DNA of 64,000 nucleotides, taken from contig JBBPFI010000003.1 in the NCBI GenBank assembly GCA_037974965.1, forward strand, positions 372,001-436,000, written 5' to 3'. The notes beneath the pieces are model-generated. The model had not been told where the DNA came from and searched no databases. It was given only the letters and a program-made list of their open reading frames with translations. Within the stretch, counting starts at the first letter, position 1. Every line of letters starts with the position of its first letter. Position numbers and translations under genes: made by a program. This DNA is from Dacryopinax spathularia. Lineage: Eukaryota > Basidiomycota > Dacrymycetes > Dacrymycetales > Dacrymycetaceae. Shown here in pieces: positions 18,718-30,000 of this stretch.

Positions 18718-21558
18718 TCAGCGGCGATCCTTGTCCATCGCGTGCAACTGGAGTGTGCCTCCTGCTTCGTCGCTCCTCCTTAGCAGCTCGTCCCAGAGCG
18801 CCGCTTTCTGTTTCTCGCTCAGCGGCGCTTTACTGGACGAACTCCTCATCTGGCGGAAGGCGACGCCCCCGGCGGGCGAGCTCGCCGAGAGCGGGGAGAC
18901 ATTAGGTCGAGATGTGGCGGAGGGAGAAGGAGTGTTGAGCGACGCCGACCTGGGTGGTGGGAAGGCCTGCGCAACTGTATACTGTGGTTTTCTCGCTGTG
19001 GCATTTCCCGGCACGTGGACATCGCCGTCGCTCTTCGTACGTGGCATGCTGGCCAGAGACGGTCGCTCCTTGCTCGCCGAAGACGAAACAGTCGCACCGG
19101 CAGATGGCGTCCTCAGCAGCGTGATATTCTGCAGCCCCGTAGGCTCGGAGATGGAGATCATCAGCTTGCCGGCTTTGTCCCTCTTAGTCGCAGCCTTCGA
19201 GAGCGTGCGTCTCCTTGCCTGCCTTTCCTCTTCGGGTGTGGCGGGTGCAGAGGGGAAGTTAGAGTCCGGCTTTTTGGATGCTGGAGGATCGCGTAGCTCG
19301 TGCGTGCTGGGCTTGCGTTTCGCCCGCCCGGTATTCGGAGAAGGGAGGTCGATCGTGTACGGCAACTCAGAGGAGTCTTCCGCTTCCCCTGCTTTCCTAG
19401 CCTGGGGTCTCTCAGTAGTGTGCGGGGGAGTTGTTCCCGGCGCTGTCGCCGCACTCCGAGGGGATGGCTCGAACGAGTACACCGACGAGCTCGCCGATGG
19501 TCCAACGCTTCCTTCTCCCGTACAGTCGTTTTCGCTGCCCGTGCTGAGCTTGGTCAAGTGGATGGGGATGGCTGGTACAGGAGGCACGCGCTCGCCTTTC
19601 CCTCGGGGAGTCTCGAGCTGCGTCTTTTCCTTGACGGTGGTCGGAAGAGGTGGGACGGGAGGCGCTTCAGAGGCGCGAGAGCGCAAGTTTGGATTGCTGA
19701 GTTTCTTTAGGAAGCCGAATCCATGCAAGTGTTGGCCGAATGAGGGACGGCGTTTATGTTCTGTCTCCAGACCTGCATCTGCTGCTGCTGCAGGCTTCGT
19801 ATGCGATTTGAACTCATTTGTTGCTGCTGTCGTAGGTCGGGAGGGCCGTTTACCTTCGAAGGAAGCCTTGCGCGGCAGATCGCGTGGTTTGGGGCGGTCA
19901 AAGGAGCGGGTTCGTGGTCTTGCTCCTGCTCGAGCGGGCATTGGTGGCTGTTCATCTCCAGAGAGCTTCGTGGATATCTTCCTTCCGAGCTTCCTGAACC
20001 CTGTCGGTGTACAAAGATCGCCCCACTCGCTTGGCGCAGGGGTGGGCAGGGGTATAGGAAGATCAGGGTCGCTTTCCCAAGGAGCGACCTTCGGATCGGG
20101 CGTTGTCCGGCCTTCGCGATGATAACGTCTTGCTGAGGACTGCGAGCGGTACGCGAGTGCGATAGCCGCTGCAGGGGTGAGGGCTGTCGTGACCTTCGGA
20201 AGGCGCACGGAGGACTCGCTCAAGTATCCGTCCGTCTTGACGAAAGCCGAAGCGCGATTTCTTGCTTTGGGACGGGAAGAAGAGGCACGCTTGAACTTTT
20301 GTTTCTGCTGAGGGCTCTCTCCGATCCCCTCCCCTCCCGAGCTATAAGTATGCAAGGGTGTGGCGAGAGCATTCGCGCGACCACGATCGCCTTGAATAGC
20401 TGGTGCAGCTGTCGACGGACGTGGGGCTATCTCCGGTGACGATCTGACCACTGTCAGCCTTTTTTCAGTCGTATCCCCCGCGGTCCTAGGCCTCGCGCGT
20501 ACTTCGGGTGACTTGAGTGTTGAGTCGAGCTGGAAGGGCTGACCAGCTTGAATTTCGTCCGACCGGGGAGACGAAGGTGCTTCGGACGCAAATTGCGGTG
20601 CGGGTGGAGATGCCAATACATTCCCCGATGTATCGTCGGCGCGTCCGAAACCGCCGGCAGGATGGCTTCCCACGGGGGTCGCTGGTTTAGTCAAAAGACG
20701 CTTCACGTCCACCGGCGATGTATTCTTGCTCAATGAATTGGTAAACGAGGCCGATCGAGGTGAAGTTGTACTTGTCTGTGGCATGAATTTGCCAAAGTCC
20801 ATAGAGCTTCCTCCTGAGGCGGTGTGGGGTAGTTCGCCACCGAGCGACAGAACGCTCATTCGGCGAGCGTACGGAGGCCGCTGAACGACTGTTATTGCGC
20901 TCAGCTCAGCCGCAGTCGGTGACACGAGGGATCGAGTCAATCCGCCAGCGCGAGCTGACTGATACCTGGTATTAGAGGAATTGAGCATATCGTGGCTGGA
21001 ATCCGAGAGGCCGAGATCCGCTGACCCAACCTCGCGTTGACGGGGAAGATGCGCTTGACTAAGAGACGTTGGTGGCGAAGGTATTTGAGGTGCCGTGGAA
21101 GAGGAAGCAGATTGCCCTCCAAACCGCCAATCGCCCGACGGGGCTGTGGCAGGCCGCGCATGATGATGCGTTGCTGTTTCCGAATAGAGCTTGCCGCCGA
21201 TACGGGTTCTGTATTTGTTCGGACCCGATGATCCGCCAGGGAGAGCAGAATGACTCGAGGTGATCCTGCTAGGCAGTGTTAGACCTCGTTCCGATTCTGG
21301 CGCAGTCGATGGTCGACGCTGATGTTGGGGACGGCTCGCAGGCCGCATCTCTGAAACGCCAACACCAGGGATTGAGGAAGCTGTCATAGAGACACCTTGA
21401 TTCTCGTCGGGAGATTGTTCATCGTCTAGGTCCAGAAAACTCGACGGCTTGGATGGAGACCGCTCGAAGTGGAACTGCAGATTGAGTGGATTGGACGTCG
21501 GCGGGGGAGTGACGAGCGGAACGATGGGTTTGTCGAAGGTCGAGAGTAAGTCGGTCAT
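18718..21558 (-). CDS. Large disordered Ser/Pro/Arg-rich protein (about 946 aa)
   Basis: An uninterrupted minus-strand frame. I place the start at MTDLLSTFDKPIVPL (21558) or five codons earlier. The frame stays open to 22116, but that part has a different composition and TTTGCAG just before the ATG looks like a splice acceptor, so an upstream leader exon is possible. The protein is almost entirely low complexity: many RPSTAP, SRP, SPP and RxRS patches that resemble kinase or 14-3-3 docking sites, LGRKISTKLSG and HGFGFLKKLSNPNLRSR, and a short ordered C-terminus (LSEKQKAALWDELLRRSDEAGGTL). Such long fungal proteins often act in cell polarity or signalling, but I do not recognise this one. No membrane segment is seen. 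Confidence 0.75.
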   Translation of the reverse strand: MTDLLSTFDKPIVPLVTPPPTSNPLNLQFHFERSPSKPSSFLDLDDEQSPDENQGVSMTASSIPGVGVSEMRPASRPQHQRRPSTAPESERGLTLPSRITSSHSALPGGSSGPNKYRTRIGGKLYSETATHHHARPATAPSGDWRFGGQSASSSTAPQIPSPPTSLSQAHLPRQREVGSADLGLSDSSHDMLNSSNTRYQSARAGGLTRSLVSPTAAELSAITVVQRPPYARRMSVLSLGGELPHTASGGSSMDFGKFMPQTSTTSPRSASFTNSLSKNTSPVDVKRLLTKPATPVGSHPAGGFGRADDTSGNVLASPPAPQFASEAPSSPRSDEIQAGQPFQLDSTLKSPEVRARPRTAGDTTEKRLTVVRSSPEIAPRPSTAAPAIQGDRGRANALATPLHTYSSGGEGIGESPQQKQKFKRASSSRPKARNRASAFVKTDGYLSESSVRLPKVTTALTPAAAIALAYRSQSSARRYHREGRTTPDPKVAPWESDPDLPIPLPTPAPSEWGDLCTPTGFRKLGRKISTKLSGDEQPPMPARAGARPRTRSFDRPKPRDLPRKASFEGKRPSRPTTAATNEFKSHTKPAAAADAGLETEHKRRPSFGQHLHGFGFLKKLSNPNLRSRASEAPPVPPLPTTVKEKTQLETPRGKGERVPPVPAIPIHLTKLSTGSENDCTGEGSVGPSASSSVYSFEPSPRSAATAPGTTPPHTTERPQARKAGEAEDSSELPYTIDLPSPNTGRAKRKPSTHELRDPPASKKPDSNFPSAPATPEEERQARRRTLSKAATKRDKAGKLMISISEPTGLQNITLLRTPSAGATVSSSASKERPSLASMPRTKSDGDVHVPGNATARKPQYTVAQAFPPPRSASLNTPSPSATSRPNVSPLSASSPAGGVAFRQMRSSSSKAPLSEKQKAALWDELLRRSDEAGGTLQLHAMDKDRR

Positions 21559-24500
21559 CTGCAAAGCAAACATGTCGGCCACTTTGAGCAGCAAGTGGAT
21601 GGGGACATACAGTTGCGTAGACGCCACAAAGCGCCTAAAGGAGAGGCATCTCTTATTCTGAGTCGGACAAAGATCAACCGGAGGCGTTCTTGCGCACTCT
21701 GCCTGGCCTTGTGTGGCCTTCCCAGCGTCGTGCGATAACGCTGTGCCGCTCAGAGACAAATCAGATGCAGAGATTTGAAAAAAGTGACGAGGTGACGGGT
21801 CGAGAGAAGAGGGCTGTAAAGACTGGAGCTGTGGGGACAGATCAGGGTCGAAGGCCAGGAGGCAGTGAAGCGGATCCCGACGGTGCGAATATGAGGAAGC
21901 CCCAAAGGAACGTGGCCGCGGCGGTCGTTGGAGATGAGATTTTATCGGGAAGTCTTGATGTCGAAGATGACGATCACGGAAGCGGGCCGTGTGAGGCGGA
22001 GCGCCGATACGTCGAATACAGTCATAGGCCACGCCTTTGCCGCCCATGAGTATCCGGAATAAACATCGTAAGACCGGGCGAGTCCGATTCACCAGCGCTG
22101 CACTGCTGCGTGTCACCTGCCCCTTAGCCTTAAGGCGGTTGCCATCGACACTCGATTTGCCTGATGGGAAAGGAATCCAGGGATGGAAAGAAGCACGGAA
22201 GAAAGAAGCACTCGGCCCTGTCGCCCGACATCCCCTCCATTGTCACGCTGTTGTCAAGAAGCACCCGCGACACTATTTCCTCCAGAACAAACCGTCAGCT
22301 TCCAAAAACAGGCGTTCATTGTTAACTTACAATTGCCAGTACCTCGGCAGCAATCGTGTTCCGGATAACTCAAGACGATATACACGCTAGTGAGACAGGA
22401 TTCCGCCCGAATGAATGAAGGCCATTAGCTGGCGTCAAGAAGGTGGCTGTCCATTACGCGACAATAACTTCCGGTCGTGAAGGCTGCATCGTTGTCCCGC
22501 TCCGTCTACATAAACCGAGCCCGGATCGAGATGATGGTCCTTGCGGACTGCATGCGTGACCTCGGTTAGACTATCCCTCTGTCATACTTACGAGTCACTT
22601 CTGTCAGCAATCCACGCGCTGTCTTGATTCTTGACTTGGCGAAATAATATTGCTGATGCCTCGTGGGTGCCGCACGTCGATTGTCGCTAGCACAACGTCT
22701 GATTGCCTAACGCGCTGGCCCTGCTGGAGGTGGATATCTGGCCGGATGTCATGCTATGCCTGTTTTGTCCTTAGAGCCCGGTGTCAACAACGTTCGGATA
22801 CTGCATGGAGCTTTCTCGCTATTTCCTGACTGAATAGGCTTGCGGTGTGGCCCTGAGTTGCCAGCTAGCGCTTGATCCGCAACAATGGCGTGGGACATTA
22901 AACTGTGCTGATGCTTCGAGGCTGCTGTGCAGTACGGTCGGTTATGTCGAGCTATCTGGCCTGATTTCGTGTAATCTTCGGATCCGTACAAGGACATCAA
23001 CAACGCCGACAATGCGGCTATGTATGCTCGTCTCTCGGCTGGCGTGCGTGTCGATAGCGGCTCTTGTATTCGGCAGGCATCGCCGCCGCATTACGGGCAC
23101 GCTCTCGCCGCTTGCATCAGCAATGAAATGCGGAAGATATGAAGTTGCTTGTCATGGGACTGAGCTCGTTCTGATTGTCAGAATGTCGGAACATTGGGAT
23201 GAGGTTGCCGAATTGGATAGCTGCTTTCGGCACGAAGTGCTTCTTCTGGGAATGGAGTAAGCAATCATGTCTCTGACGGTTGTACGCGAAGATATCCATG
23301 GTATCACACGTCCTAAGCCGTCATACTGCGATATCTCCTCCGCGTACAACACGTGGGGCGTTCACCTTCTTTGTTTCTTCGTGACCGTGCTTCTCTTTCG
23401 ATTGCATCGATGGTGAAAGTAGAGCGTAAACACGTGTGTTGGCATCTCTCGCAGGGGTGATCCAACGCATCATCGCTGATGATGTAAAGCCGATGATGGG
23501 ACTGGAGCTACGCACTCTCGCTCCATCACTGGTCCGATCGAATTCGGATACTACGCTTTCCCGATCAGATGAAGACGGGAACGAGTTGATGCTCCTATCT
23601 GTCATCTTGATTTGGAATGGAAAGTCACCGAGCCCGCCAGTGGAGTCGGTCCAAAGCTCGCCGACGACCTTGGCAAGAGAAGTGCTCCGACCAGAAGCAG
23701 CAGAACACGGGGAGCATCATTTGCCCGGACGACGACCCACGACCCACAGCCTCCGACGGGGATAGCGAGTAGCGTTCAAGAGCCGCGTTTTCAGAGAGAA
23801 GGCAAACAGATGGCAAGGAGCTCGAAGGGATGCTGAGGTCTTCCGATGGTCTTCCTACTGAAGCCGGCGGTTGACCGACGTGCCGATGCGGCTCCTGTAC
23901 GGTGTTCGGGAGTCTGTCCGCTCCACCTCACGAAAGGTGACGCACTTCTTGCTCTTCAGGTAGGCTTGTTGCTACTTCCGAGAATGCAGTCCAACTATCG
24001 GAAGGCGGGTTTCTCCTCCTGAGTATCGGAACAGTGGCACTTTCCATATAGAGACTGGTAGGAGAAGGCAGAGAATGCCGTTTGCAAAGCCACGGGATAC
24101 CATTTCGCTAGTTGCATCGTAACGGCGAATTCGCCAAGTAAGAGGTTCGGTGTAGCCGAGAACACAGGAACACCCCGTCAGAGCATGTTCAGTTATTTGT
24201 GCAAGCACCTTGAGCTGTTCGCTCCTTTCCTCGCGGATACAGCTCTTGGTTGAAGCAGTCTACTCGTCACGTGTTCTGTGTTCCTGGAAGAGCAGGAACA
24301 CAATCCCACTTTGGCGCCCGTGCAGCTTCTTTTGGCTATCGTGTAGCTTGTTGCACCGCCCGTTGCTCGGTGCCGTGCCAGCACAGCGGGATAAGGGTCG
24401 TGTTGTGCCTTGTGAAAATCTCTTATCCCGTCCTTAGGGGATCGAGTCGTTCGCCGCTGCTCGTCCTCGTTGTTGAAAGCCATCCAAGACAATATTGCAG

Positions 24501-24849
24501 TAACGTTGGTTCATCGTAGTGAGATGGTAGTCTCGGAGGAAGAGACAGCGGCCCCTACGTAGGCCAAGGGTTGATGAATGAATAAATGTCGGAGCCACAC
24601 GGAATCAGATGCCATCATTGGGGGATCTCCATGAATCCATGCGGGGCGGGTCGCGCCTCCTTTGAAGCGGAGTGTATTGATCGTCCACTGCCTTTGCTTT
24701 GCAAGGGTTCGACCCTCATCACCATCCCTGACAGTTGAGTTATCTGGTCAAAAAGGCTGCCTTTTCATTACTGTCGACCATCTCTACGCGTCTTGCTACC
24801 TCTTGACTATCTCTTCTACTACTGCGACGCGTGAATCACGAACTTTGGA
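21559..24849. other. 3.3-kb stretch without recognisable gene
   Basis: I found no family motif, consistent exon chain, transposon end or tandem array here. Base composition is lower in GC than the neighbouring genes. One neat palindrome lies at about 24277-24303 (TGTGTTCCTG/CAGGAACACA). The last 100 bp before 24850 is likely the promoter of the following gene. Non-coding RNA or a decayed gene cannot be excluded. Confidence 0.45.
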
Positions 24850-25570
24850 ATGATGGCAGCCTCATTCCCCGCGTCTACAACGTTACCTCCAACGACGGAG
24901 GTGACACCGTTCACCTCTATGCCACCCGTGTCGCCCAGCTCATGGGCGAAATCGGCCGCCTCACCCGAATCGCTCCTGCCGTCCTTTACCTCGCAGGCAC
25001 AGTATACGACGATTATGTCGGTGTCGAATGGCGCGACGCGGTATTATGAGTGGCCGGTCACCGCACTACCTGCCACCACGTCGACTGGCAGCAGCTCGTC
25101 GGGAGGAAGCAAGACGACGACCATCGTACTAAGCGTCGTGCTTCCGATTGTGGCCATTGCTGGCATCGTAGCTGTGCGTTTTCTTCTTCTTAATTTCCAC
25201 GAATTTCGCTCATCTTTGTCTTACCAGCTTACACTTTTATACCTACGGAAACGTACTCGCAGCAGACGACAAGCATGGAGGGCCCGCTATCCCAGCCAAT
25301 GGAGCTGGGATGCGAAATACCACGACGCGTACGTCTTCGTCCTCACATTCTCCTCTTCCACCCATCTGACCTAGATCCAGCGAACCCGACCCAACACCCC
25401 TCGAACCAACCACATCCCGCCCAGCCGCAGAAGGCTCCTCGGCCTACGCGTTCGCGCCCTCCTTCTCGCCCTCGCATTCCCGATTCCCCAGTTCAGATCT
25501 TACAAGAACGCCGCAGGATCATCCAAGTCTGCCTCAGGCGATCCATCATGGACGGGAGCGGTCGATGTAA
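24850..25570 (+). CDS. Single-pass membrane protein with Ser/Thr-rich ectodomain (206 aa)
   Basis: Three exons: 24850-25173, 25228-25328 and 25375-25570, in phase, 206 residues. Residues 1-87 are Ser/Thr/Pro-rich and suited to O-glycosylation, with SSSSGGSKT just before the membrane. About residues 88-113 form one hydrophobic helix (TTTIVLSVVLPIVAIAGIVA), followed by a strongly basic stop-transfer (LRKRTRSRRQAWRAR), so the N-terminus should be outside. The cytosolic tail is Ser/Pro-rich. The layout matches fungal Mid2/Wsc-like sensors and many orphan membrane proteins, but no cysteine-rich WSC domain is visible. No signal peptide is seen at this ATG, so an upstream exon encoding one is likely. 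Confidence 0.65.
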
Positions 25571-26133
25571 TCTACATTCACGCGATCTGATCTGGGATCG
25601 GAAATATGCTTTCCATCTTCATGTTGTTGTTTTCTGATCACGTTTACCGCATTTGTTCATGATCTTCATACCCAATTTCCTGGATGAGCTACTGGTTGGA
25701 GGATCCCGCATTTCAGGCATTGTGCTTGGTTTCATGTCCCCTGTACATAATTGTATTAATAGCAACTTGGTTTCGGCTTTCAGCGCGGGCTGTTGCATCA
25801 GCTTGGATGAAAGTGGCCATCAAGCCATAGACTGCAGTACCTATTTCTCTGGACCGTAGCACTAGGTTGAAGCATGTTAGAGCAACAAAAGCATGGTCAT
25901 TCCGATTCATTGGAGTCTCCTTACTCCGCCTTCACGTCATCATGAGCAGCAGGGTCCTGCTCGTCAACAACTCCGCGGTGTCGAGCTCATCATTTCCGGC
26001 CCACAACGCGCACTCACCCGAAAGACCGAACACGAGCTAGACCACCTTGAAAAAACCTTGGTTGAAAAGGCCCTCCTAGATCGACTCTAAAAGGGCTGAC
26101 GAGTCTCTCAAGACGATCCGAATCGATGCGCGC
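25571..26133. other. Spacer, nothing recognised
   Basis: 3' region of the membrane-protein gene and promoter of the next gene. Only short random frames. Confidence 0.5.
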
Positions 26134-26901
26134 ATGATCGACCTTCCCTGCGCACGCGCCGTCGTGCGCCGAATCCACTCCTCGTTGCCCAAGCCGCCAT
26201 GGGCGGCTCAAGCGGCGGCGAGCACGAGCACGAGCACAAGTGCCTTAGCGCACGAAGCAGAGCCAGCGCTGCAGCAGTCTATCCGTACTCTCTTTCGCCG
26301 TACCGCTCAGCCCGTCGCGCTCCTCACTACTCGGCGGTCACCCACTACGTCGTCCGCCACCCCAGCATACCACGGCGCGACCCTCTCCTCCTTTACCAGC
26401 ATCTCCCTCGCCCCTCTCCCGCTCGTTGCATTCTCCCTCCGCCTCCCCTCCCGCGCTGCACAGGCGATCGATAACGCCTTCTCTGCCGGTCTATACCCCA
26501 AGCCGAGCCTAGTGGTCAACCTCCTCAGTGCGGAACAAGCCGACCTTGCGCGCCATTTCTCTCGACCTGATCTCTACCCCGATCCGTGGTCAATGCACGC
26601 GTTTGACCTGAGCGAGGAGGGCGTACCGATCTTTCCTGGTAGCTTGGGCGCGCTGAGCTGCGCACCGGTGACGAGTTTCCCGCTGGACTGGACGGGGCTT
26701 AGGAAGCTCGGGGTGAATGTCAGTCCGGGGATGGTTGAGGAGGTGAAGGAGAACACGAGCGAGCTGTTTCTTGCTCAGGTCGTGCGGGTCGAGCTGGAGA
26801 GCAGGTTTGACAAGCATCCGCTCCTGTATCAGGAGCGCGTGTTCAAGACCGTCGCGGAAGGGTCGCTGGAAGAAGGGGAGCCAAAAAAGCCTGCCCCTTA
26901 G
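26134..26901 (+). CDS. Flavin-reductase-like (FMN-binding split barrel) protein
   Basis: Single exon, 255 residues. After a Ser/Ala/Arg-rich N-terminus that could target mitochondria, residues about 45-250 read as a flavin-reductase-like domain: IRTLFRRTAQPVALLTTRRS, YHGATLSSFTSISLAPLPLVAFSLR, then PSLVVNLLSAEQADLARHFSRPD and the core strand GALSCAPVTSFPL, ending in FLAQVVRVELE. Family members bind FMN and act as flavin reductases or related oxidoreductases; the real substrate is unknown. The nearest earlier ATG (26125) runs into a stop at once, so the start at 26134 is well supported. Confidence 0.82.
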   Translation: MIDLPCARAVVRRIHSSLPKPPWAAQAAASTSTSTSALAHEAEPALQQSIRTLFRRTAQPVALLTTRRSPTTSSATPAYHGATLSSFTSISLAPLPLVAFSLRLPSRAAQAIDNAFSAGLYPKPSLVVNLLSAEQADLARHFSRPDLYPDPWSMHAFDLSEEGVPIFPGSLGALSCAPVTSFPLDWTGLRKLGVNVSPGMVEEVKENTSELFLAQVVRVELESRFDKHPLLYQERVFKTVAEGSLEEGEPKKPAP

Positions 26902-27036
26902 CAGGGCGAGATCAGTCTGAAATTTGAATGATATTGGTGAGTCGTGGACAAGGACTATCTATGCAAGGGGGATCACGCTGACGTGCTGTCTAGTAATACA
27001 AATGATAATATGTCGAAAGGGGATATCGAGCGCAAT

Positions 27037-30000
27037 CTATACCTTCATGTAGCTAAATAGCCCACCGAGGTCGACCCATTGTCGGCCGCACTTCTCAAGA
27101 TGTTTGTTCACAAGCCGCGACAGGTCATCCAGCAGCTGATGGTTTGACGTGACGATGGCCCGCACTTCGTCTGCAACGATCCGATGAGCTGGCGGGCATG
27201 ATCAAAAGCAATAGCACGTACCTAATCGGGGAGTGTTCCTGCATTTGGCCTCCGCCTTCTTTGCGTCAATTAGCGAGCTGTAAAAGAGGATTTGGTGGTA
27301 CAGCATGAGGTCCGTATACTCGAACGACATGTTTCCGCGGCAGCCAGATCGCATGCATCGCCTGCCGTAAACGCCCATGCTGCGTGTCCTGTTGCCGCAC
27401 GTCGGATCGTCACAAACCATCCAGCCCTCATAGTACTTCGCGATGTGGTCGCGAATCGAGCGATCTAGCTGCACCTGGAGACTGGCTGGGTTGATGCGTG
27501 CGGAACAAGCAGGGCATTTTACCCCGTCCACATGCAGCACGCAATCCTGTGAACCGATCAGCAAGTTTGCCCCCCGAAACATGGCTGAACTGCTTACATC
27601 CTTGTCGGCTAAGGAGCCGAACATGAAGGACGCCTCGCATTGCCGGCAGCGTACGATGAACGCGTCGACATCCTTGAAGCGCTCTTTGTCCGGAATCTGA
27701 GAATCCAAGGTGCCGAAGAGTGTCTCCTCATTCTGGTTATTCAGACCAGTGCTGTATCTCGAGGGGTCGAGGCCTAAACATTCAGCAAGCCTAGCGCGAT
27801 CGGTGCCTTCAATTGGCTCGCAAAGACGCTCGATAGGTGGGAGAATCTGTTGCGACAGGTAGTGGACGTAGTCTAGGCATGAAATTAGCAGCCAGGGAGA
27901 AGGCACCAAAATCATGTTCTTACCGATTTGCAGTCCGCTGTTGACTTTCCGTAGCTCGTCTGGGTGATGGGCACGGTCTGCCTGCGCGGTCCGAGCTGTT
28001 TGACCATCCGATCCAAGGCAGAAGATATACGGAATTACGTCGCCACCGCGAGCGCTGTTACCACGGGCCTTCATACGAAGCGCGACCTGCACATGCGGCT
28101 GACTCTTGGCATCGGGGTAGTCTTCTGGGTTCTTCCCAAGCCTCTTGAAGATGATGAACTCGTCCATGTCGATCTTGCCCGAACGAACGTCCTCGCCGAT
28201 CTTGGTGAGATACTCGTGTATGCGCTCTATTACGACCTCCGTTGCTTCCCCAGACAGGATGAATTCGAGGACCGCTCTATCGGACATTGTCAGCGAAGTC
28301 ATACTGCCATTAAGGAATGCTTACTGGGAGACAGTCTTGGACAACGCGCAGTATTCACGACGCTTCATGTCCAGACCCTTCACTTCAGTCGTGGTGGAAC
28401 CGTCTTCCTCCACCTTCAATGCGGCGTACTTCTTCTTCTGTAGGAGAAGCAGGCGTTGGAATATACCGTCCAGGTCGATCTCCAAGAGTTTGTAGCGCTC
28501 GTTGACATGCTTCTTGAACTCGTTGGCAATCTTCTTGGCCTCCTCTAAGTCGGATACGTTGGAATTGACGAAGACGGAATCAGTATCACCATACACAACC
28601 TGAGAACGTTCAGCGGCATTCGTGAAAAGTTACGAGAAGCGCATACATCGAGTTGCAGGCTCTCCGCTAGTTCCCTGGTATGCGTGAGAATCTCACGACC
28701 TTTATATGTTGTCAAAGCGGCGAGTGGTCGAGCGTAGAAGCGCGAGTATTCGAAGCCGAGACAGCCATACATAGAGTTGGCCGTTAGCTTGAGCGCTTTC
28801 TGGCGGATGTCATACTGCTGCAGCTTTGCCTTTGACGCGGATTTGTCCTTCATTAAGGACTTGACCTGTCGCCGCCTGTTGACCAATGTAGCGATAAGGC
28901 GGGGAAGGACACCTTGAGCAATGTCTGATGGGGGAACATCTGGTATTTTCTCCTCTTCGCCCTGCGAGACGGGTCAATAACCAAGCAGCATACACCTTAG
29001 ACAAACTCACGTCTTCCTGTTCTGGTCGCTCCACCGTCGTGAAGTCGATATTGTATTCCTGAATGATACTCGGGTACAGACTGTTGAAGTCCATGACGAG
29101 GATGTACTTGTCCCACAAGCCCCGTTTTGGCTCGAAGACGAGACCGCCCTTGTACTTGTCCTTCTTCTTGCCCGGGGCAGGTGCTCCGCCCTCGACCTCT
29201 TCCGCTTCGGCCTTCGCGGCGGCAGTTACCGCCTTCTTGCCCCACATCTTGTCTGGAACAATATACTTAAGCCTGTGGAACTCGTGAAGCAGAATGTATT
29301 CGTTTCGCTCAGCACGACCACCGTTCAGAGTCTTGTTCCTGTGGTGGGAGTCAGCTCAGGGCGGAATGATGCAGGCAGCCGTTGCCTTACCAGGAGTTCC
29401 CAGCTAAATTGGTCAATTGACGGGTCAATGGCAAGATCTGCACTCTAGCAGCAATAGCCATCTGGAAGAAGGTGTCCATCTCGCAATGCCGGACGAAGTG
29501 CAGCAAACGGTCCGGAGTGTTCACGGTACTATCGAAGTATGAAGCCGTATCATCCGGATCGATGTCTTCTCGCTGGATCTTCAGCTGGCCTTGACACATC
29601 TCCGTCAGAGACCAAGTCGTGGACGTGATCATGCTCTTTGCGCCATCACTAGCCAGGTCGCAAAGCAAGCGACCGTTCAGGAACTTGAGGTTCATCCCCT
29701 GTCGCGAGATGTTGGGCCATTTCGCGCGGCGGAAGCGTCCGATGCGAGAAAAGTGTTCAGTTTTCAGTTCACGCAGACGGTGAAGCAGAATGTCGAGCGA
29801 GACGCCCAGAAAATCGTGCCCAATGAGTATGTCAGGATCGTAGCGGTGGATGGTCGCCAGAAGGTTGCCCAATAGCATGCGCTCGTTCTTCACGGTCATG
29901 ATCTTGGATCTCTCGGTACGAGCTTTGTTCTCGAAACCAGCTGGGAAGCGGTCCAAAGGGCGGACAATGGTATGCATAGAGGACGGTAATTGCTCCGGAG

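Noticed and set aside
24704-24716. AGGGTTCGACCCT, resembling a tRNA T-arm
   Set aside because: The loop is too short for a T-arm and no acceptor, D or anticodon stems surround it. No tRNA was found in the window.
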